This document shows positions 60,192-64,000 of a DNA stretch of 64,000 nt, one piece after another. The notes beneath the pieces were generated by a model that was not told the DNA's origin, searched no databases, and saw nothing but the letters and a program-made list of their open reading frames with translations. Numbering within the stretch: position 1 is the first letter of the stretch; the number at the start of each line of letters is the position of its first letter. Both the position numbers and the translations under genes were made by a program. The DNA lies in the NCBI GenBank assembly GCA_014800815.1, contig JAAVFI010000035.1:34760-98759 (forward strand), read 5' to 3'. Origin of the DNA: Bacteroidales bacterium (lineage in GTDB: Bacteria > Bacteroidota > Bacteroidia > Bacteroidales > Muribaculaceae).

Positions 60192-61475
60192 TTAGATTTC
60201 AGGAAAAATATCGGCCATTATCTTCTTTGTCGCGCCGATGTGCGATGCAATATACTCGCCGGCAGCCTTGCCGGCAGCCTTGCGTTTCTCTGTGTCCGCA
60301 AACAGGCTTCCGAGTGTGGCCTCGGCTGTGCTGCGGTCTGTTATTTCAAAACCGCCGCCACATTCCTTTAGTTCGCGGGCTTCGATAAATTTGTGGTTAT
60401 TAGGACCGTACACCACGGGGATGCCGTACACGGCCGCTTCGTTTATATTGTGGAGTCCGGCACCGAAACCTCCGCCCACATATGCCGCATCGGCATATCG
60501 GTAGAGGCTGCTCAGCAGGCCGAAACAGTCGACAATCAGATAGCGGAGACCCGATGCCACACGGGCCGCTTCTTCGGGCGACGACTCATACACCTTGCGG
60601 AACTCGCTCAGCAGCAGGGTCTTGTCTTCGCCTAAGCTGTGCTTCATCGCGGCAAGCCGTTCCTTGTCGAACTCATGCGGGGCGATTATTGCCCTCACAT
60701 TCTCGCATTTGGTAAGCCACGGGAAGTAGACATCTTCGTCGCGGCCCCAGCTACTGCCCGCAACAAGAATTTTCGAGTCGGCAGCCGCCTCGCAGAAGCA
60801 CTTCACCTCCGCTATCTCACGCCCGTTGTTGCGTATCGTAGTCACGCGGTCGAAGCGCGTATCGCCGGCAACCGTCACCGAGTCGATGCCGATGCCGTGC
60901 AGCAACTTTCGTGATGCCTCATCCTGCACATAGAGGCGGTCGAAGCATCCGAGAATCTTACGGAACATACCGCCGCCGGTGCGGAAGAAAATCTGCCCCG
61001 GGCGGAATATTGCCGAAATTATATAAGTAGGTATCCCACGGAGTTTCAGCTCCGTGAGATAATTTCCCCAGAATTCGTATTTTACAAAGATTGCCATTCG
61101 GGGCGCTGCAGCCTCGATGAAGGCCGACGCTCCGGCAGGTGTGTCAAAAGGCAGATACACAACTCCCACACGAGGGTTGAAGTTGTGGCGAACCTCATAG
61201 CCCGACGGAGAGAAGAACGACAGCAATATCGTCGTCTCCGGACGCCGCTCCAGGAGTGCCTCTATCAGGGGGCGGGCCTGCTCAAATTCTCCTAAGGATG
61301 CCGCATGAAACCACACGTCAAACCCCTTCGGAGCAAGCGTAGCCCTGAAATGAGCCACGCGGTCGAGCGTCTCCTTCTGCCCGGCGAGCATCTTACGCAC
61401 CTTAGGCGACGAGAGCGATGCAATACGGGCAGCCCCGCGGTAGAGTCTTATCGCGGCGTTGTAGGCAGCATTCAT
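60192..61475 (-). CDS. waaA: Kdo transferase (3-deoxy-D-manno-octulosonic acid transferase)
   Basis: Adds Kdo to lipid IVA, the first step of lipopolysaccharide core assembly. The 427-residue GT-B enzyme has the N-terminal [20 protein letters not shown] (with the catalytic Glu), [32 protein letters not shown], and the C-terminal [20 protein letters not shown] and [20 protein letters not shown]. Length matches WaaA. It overlaps gltX by four bases (minus strand) and precedes the ArgC-like gene. Confidence 0.95.
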   Translation of the reverse strand: MNAAYNAAIRLYRGAARIASLSSPKVRKMLAGQKETLDRVAHFRATLAPKGFDVWFHAASLGEFEQARPLIEALLERRPETTILLSFFSPSGYEVRHNFNPRVGVVYLPFDTPAGASAFIEAAAPRMAIFVKYEFWGNYLTELKLRGIPTYIISAIFRPGQIFFRTGGGMFRKILGCFDRLYVQDEASRKLLHGIGIDSVTVAGDTRFDRVTTIRNNGREIAEVKCFCEAAADSKILVAGSSWGRDEDVYFPWLTKCENVRAIIAPHEFDKERLAAMKHSLGEDKTLLLSEFRKVYESSPEEAARVASGLRYLIVDCFGLLSSLYRYADAAYVGGGFGAGLHNINEAAVYGIPVVYGPNNHKFIEARELKECGGGFEITDRSTAEATLGSLFADTEKRKAAGKAAGEYIASHIGATKKIMADIFPEI

Positions 61476-63013
61476 TCAGCGGGGTGGATTCGTTCTACTC
61501 CCTTGCGGATGCGGCGCACAGTCTCCTCACGGCCGAGAAGGTCGGTGATGTCGAACATGTGCGGACCCTTGCATTCGCCCACTACAGTGAGGCGGAAAGC
61601 ATTCATCACATTGCCCAAGTGATAACCCTTTTCTTCAATCCAGCCCAGTACCGAAGGCTCGAGTACAGTACCCGTAAAGTCTGCCTCATTCTCAAGCTTG
61701 TCGGCAAGCTCGGTCATGATAGCCGGCATCTGCTCGCTCCAGCGTTTCTTCACAGCCTTGGCCTCGTATTCCTCAGGAGCTGCGAAGAAGAAACGTGCAT
61801 GTTCCCAGAGGTCGCGCACGAAGTTGATACGGCTCTTCACAAGACCAACCACAGCAGCGATATATTCGTCGGAGAACGCCGAGGGGTCTACGCCGTGTTC
61901 CTTGAGTACGGGTTTGAAAAGTTCGGCCAGACGCGCGTTGTCAAGCTCCTGAAGATAGGTGTGGTTGAACCACTTACCCTTCTCGAACGCAAACTTCGCA
62001 CCCGCCTTCGAGCAGTGCTCGAGAGAGAAACGCGAGATAAGTTCGTCCATCGACATCACCTCGGTGTCGTCACCGGGATTCCAGCCAAGCAGAGCCAGGA
62101 AATTCACTACAGCCTCGGGCAGATAGCCGCTTTCGCGGTAGCCCGACGAAGTCTCGCCGCTCTTGGGGTCGTGCCATTCAAGAGGGAACACGGGGAACCC
62201 GAGACGGTCGCCGTCGCGCTTGCTCAGCTTGCCCTTGCCGTCAGGTTTGAGGAGCAGAGGCAGGTGCACGAAGTCGGGAGCGGTGTCGCTCCAGCCGAAA
62301 GCCTCATAGAGAAGCACGTGTAGGGGAGCCGAAGGCAGCCACTCCTCGCCGCGGATCACATGGCTCACCTTCATCAGGTGGTCGTCCACGATATTGGCAA
62401 GGTGATAAGTGGGCAGGTCGTCAGCGCTCTTATACAGCACCTTATCGTCGAGAATATCGCTCTTGATAGTCACAGTACCGCGGATAAGGTCGTTCACAGC
62501 CACATCGCGGCCCGGTTCAACCTTGAAGCGTACCACATACTGAGCACCATCGGCTATCAGACGCTCAACCTCCTCTGCAGGCAGAGTCAGCGAGTTGCGC
62601 ATCATGCCGCGGGTCGACGCATCATACTGGAAATTAGCTATTTCATTGCGCTTAGCCTCAAGCTCGGCAGGAGTGTCGAATGCAATATAAGCCTTACCCG
62701 CGTCAAGCAGCATCTTCACATGCTCGCGATAGATATCGCGGCGCTCGCTCTGCTTGTAGGGGCCGTAAGGGCCGCCTTCGCGTACACCCTCATCAATGCC
62801 GATGCCGAGCCAGGCCAGAGCCTCATTGATATAATCTTCAGCTCCCGGCACAAAACGCTGAGAGTCGGTATCTTCGATGCGGAGTATCATTGTTCCGCCA
62901 TGTTGGCGGGCAAAGAGGTAATTATAGAGAGCCGTGCGAACCCCGCCGATGTGGAGGGGGCCGGTGGGTGACGGTGCAAATCGCACGCGTACTTCACGTT
63001 CTGTTGTGGCCAT
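61472..63013 (-). CDS. gltX: Glutamyl-tRNA synthetase
   Basis: A class I aminoacyl-tRNA synthetase (513 residues). The HIGH signature appears as [20 protein letters not shown], the catalytic core includes [14 protein letters not shown] and the KMSKS-type loop is [12 protein letters not shown], followed by an anticodon-binding helical domain (about 340-513). Whether it also charges tRNA-Gln is not visible. Its promoter is consensus (63051-63081) and waaA overlaps its 3' end. Confidence 0.95.
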   Translation of the reverse strand: MATTEREVRVRFAPSPTGPLHIGGVRTALYNYLFARQHGGTMILRIEDTDSQRFVPGAEDYINEALAWLGIGIDEGVREGGPYGPYKQSERRDIYREHVKMLLDAGKAYIAFDTPAELEAKRNEIANFQYDASTRGMMRNSLTLPAEEVERLIADGAQYVVRFKVEPGRDVAVNDLIRGTVTIKSDILDDKVLYKSADDLPTYHLANIVDDHLMKVSHVIRGEEWLPSAPLHVLLYEAFGWSDTAPDFVHLPLLLKPDGKGKLSKRDGDRLGFPVFPLEWHDPKSGETSSGYRESGYLPEAVVNFLALLGWNPGDDTEVMSMDELISRFSLEHCSKAGAKFAFEKGKWFNHTYLQELDNARLAELFKPVLKEHGVDPSAFSDEYIAAVVGLVKSRINFVRDLWEHARFFFAAPEEYEAKAVKKRWSEQMPAIMTELADKLENEADFTGTVLEPSVLGWIEEKGYHLGNVMNAFRLTVVGECKGPHMFDITDLLGREETVRRIRKGVERIHPAE

Positions 63014-63050
63014 TGCGTATAGTATTGATCTTGTTTTCTGTCTTATCCCG

Positions 63051-63081
63051 CAAAATTACAAAAAAACGTTGAGGCGGCAAA
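63051..63081 (-). promoter_or_regulatory. Promoter of gltX operon
   Basis: Minus strand TTTG (63081 to 63078), 19 bases, TAATTTTG (63058 to 63051). A palindromic repeat element begins five bases upstream of the -33 box. Confidence 0.75.
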
Positions 63082-63085
63082 ATAT

Positions 63086-63133
63086 AAGTAAGTCTTGCAA
63101 ATTTTAATATAAAATAATTTTCATGACTTACTT
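63086..63133. repeat. 48-bp member of the palindromic repeat family
   Basis: AAGTAAGTCTTGCAAA at the left and TTTTCATGACTTACTT at the right form imperfect inverted arms with an AT-rich centre, TA on both sides. It has the ends of the 164-bp elements without their body. Confidence 0.75.
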
Positions 63134-63198
63134 ACCTCAATTCATCCCTCAAAAAATTATTTTCGAAACTTTTAAGCTCCACAGGTTGTTACACATGA

Positions 63199-63236
63199 AT
63201 AAGTCTTGTAAACTAATTTATAAGACTTACTTATTA
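63199..63236. repeat. Short palindromic repeat, fifth member
   Basis: AATAAGTCTTGTAAAC and TTATAAGACTTACTTATT arms around an AT-rich centre. It shares the AAGTC/GACTT ends of the family and lies 65 bases after the previous member. Confidence 0.6.
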
Positions 63237-63258
63237 TTCACTCCAAACTACTACTATC

Positions 63259-63501
63259 ATGGACATTCAAGAAATCCTCAAGCAACTCACCGAAAAATTC
63301 GGTAGCAGCTTCGACATCTCAAAAGTAACCGAAGCACTCAAATCAATCGACCTCAAAGACCTTTCATTCAGCGACATTGTCTCAAAACTTGGCGCACAGG
63401 GCCTCCTCGAAAAAGTCAACCTCGACAGCGTAAAAGGCGGCGTCGTAGACGAACTCAAGAGCAAAGCCGGCGACATGCTCGGCGGCATCTTCGGCAAGTA
63501 A
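63259..63501 (+). CDS. Small helical protein of unknown function
   Basis: An 80-residue protein without signal or membrane segments, starting MDIQEILKQLTEKFGSSFDI and ending in a glycine-rich GDMLGGIFGK. It is predicted mostly helical with regularly spaced leucines and lysine/aspartate charges (ALKSIDLKDLSFSDIVSKLG), somewhat like the small DUF937-type or amphipathic bacterial proteins, but I do not recognise a family. Third-position GC is like that of the core genes, which supports real coding. Two palindromic repeats lie upstream and a perfect 18-bp hairpin downstream. Confidence 0.65.
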   Translation: MDIQEILKQLTEKFGSSFDISKVTEALKSIDLKDLSFSDIVSKLGAQGLLEKVNLDSVKGGVVDELKSKAGDMLGGIFGK

Positions 63502-63522
63502 CCGCCATACATATTATATAAG

Positions 63523-63565
63523 GGTGTGTATTCGGGTGCCAACATGCGGCACCCGAATACACACC
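63523..63565. terminator. Perfect 18-bp hairpin downstream of the small helical protein
   Basis: Arms 63523-63540 and 63548-63565 pair over 18 bases without mismatch around the loop AACATGC. No T run follows on either strand, so it is either an unusual terminator, an RNA-stabilising element or a protein-binding palindrome. A second small hairpin TTCGCT/AGCGAA follows at 63566-63584. Confidence 0.45.
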
Positions 63566-63747
63566 TTCGCTATGCCGCAGCGAAGCGGAGGAATGTCCCC
63601 GGTTAGTCATCCCCCTACGTTGGCGTCCGGCCAAGGACGCCGATTCATGGCTGAGTCTACGCCCCACACCTCCCACATCTCCCACACCTCCCAAGCCCAT
63701 TTCCCGCCCCGCGACATCTACCTGCACACATCCCACACTCCGCCACC

Positions 63748-63755
63748 TACCTTTG
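63748..63755 (+). promoter_or_regulatory. -7 box directly before the last gene
   Basis: TACCTTTG matches TAnnTTTG and ends four bases before the ATG at 63760, so the transcript would start at or next to the start codon (leaderless). Confidence 0.45.
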
Positions 63756-63759
63756 CATC

Positions 63760-64000
63760 ATGCGCCGCTTCCTCGACATAACCGCAGAATTCGCTCGGTG
63801 GTTTGGCCGTTCCCTCCGTTGGTGGGAGCGCAATATTATTTTCACCCTCGAGCGACAGCGACGTCGTCGCGGCGGCATCAACGTGCAGGTCGTAGACTAT
63901 CCCGATACCGACTCCACAGAGGTCCTTATCGGCTACATCAACTGGCTCATGACCCTCACGCCCGAGCTTGACCTCGTGCTCGTAGACCGCAGCATCAAAG
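63760..64000 (+). CDS. Unknown protein, 5' part only
   Basis: Open from the ATG at 63760 to the window edge (80 codons). The product begins MRRFLDITAEFARWFGRSLR and contains a basic, Arg-rich helix (ERQRRRRGG) followed by NVQVVDYPDTDSTEVLIGYI and LTPELDLVLVDRSIK, an alternating strand/helix pattern. I do not recognise it. The GC-rich third positions match core genes, so this frame is favoured over another plus-strand frame here. The end lies outside the window. Confidence 0.5.
   Translation, partial: MRRFLDITAEFARWFGRSLRWWERNIIFTLERQRRRRGGINVQVVDYPDTDSTEVLIGYINWLMTLTPELDLVLVDRSIK

Noticed and set aside
1..64000. tRNA, rRNA, tmRNA, CRISPR arrays, intact insertion sequences, phage genes
   Set aside because: I looked for cloverleaf ends with CCA, regular spaced repeats, transposases and phage structural genes and found none that could be supported.

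Overview
The window is a stretch of a Bacteroidales chromosome, most likely from a gut Muribaculaceae (S24-7) lineage. This is judged from gene content and signals, not from a database search. Promoters follow the Bacteroidetes form (a TTTG box, 19 to 21 bases, then TAnnTTTG) and strong Shine-Dalgarno sequences are rare. Several families are typical of the order: rpmB-rpmG-DUF4295, DUF6242/DUF6089 ahead of uppS-bamA-skp-skp, DUF4827, BspA-like surface proteins, and C-terminal regions resembling type IX sorting domains. Core genes are GC-rich in third positions, which creates long false open frames on opposite strands. A few accessory genes are clearly more AT-rich.

Layout. 1-1645: a cut DUF308-like membrane gene, a possible structured RNA, and the ribosomal cluster rpmB-rpmG-DUF4295. 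1760-10346: nadE, xth, serB, a patatin/beta-barrel protein, a short SSB, a YpfJ-like metallopeptidase and ribD. 10414-17246: an outer-membrane biogenesis operon (DUF6242 lipoprotein, DUF6089, uppS, bamA, two skp) whose promoter has a perfect palindrome around its -33 box. 17515-21352: a putative lipid operon (CDP-alcohol phosphatidyltransferase, GtrA, HX5D acyltransferase), then apbE and a DJ-1 protein. 21565-25188: an accessory island between an Ivy-like lysozyme-inhibitor lipoprotein and ogt. The island is bracketed by a duplicated 3' end of ogt and holds a decayed ardA, an AT-rich unknown gene and a GC-rich stretch without genes. 25292-30250: ferredoxin, glmM, DUF4827, a DHH phosphoesterase, flavodoxin and an OmpA-like protein.

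30593-33497: a BspA-like gene whose last 244 bp (3' end plus terminator) recur after an inserted, frameshifted AlbA_2 regulator gene. 33530-40914: purH followed by the rod-shape operon mreBCD-mrdA-rodA. 40942-49134: a Dabb protein, an EptA-like phosphoethanolamine transferase with an overlapping D15-like barrel, menD-menB, a PASTA protein, rluD and aroE. 49149-54866: yeiH, comEC and an M6 metalloprotease. 55000-59288: a DUF3800 gene, a likely antisense-oriented small RNA, and pheS-crcB-nth-TRIC-gtrA. 59285-63013 (minus): gltX-waaA plus an ArgC-like protein that has lost its catalytic cysteine. 63259-64000: a small helical protein and a cut unknown gene.

Most of the window is envelope housekeeping: outer-membrane protein assembly (bamA, skp), cell-wall elongation (mre, mrdA, rodA, glmM, uppS), lipid A and Kdo steps (eptA-like, waaA) and menaquinone. 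The least explained parts are: a TA-flanked palindromic repeat family with two 164-bp members (26953 and 30264) and three short members; a candidate small RNA with its own promoter and terminator (55771-55884, minus); the two cargo insertions bracketed by duplicated gene ends; the Ivy-like lipoprotein; and the catalytically dead ArgC homologue next to waaA.
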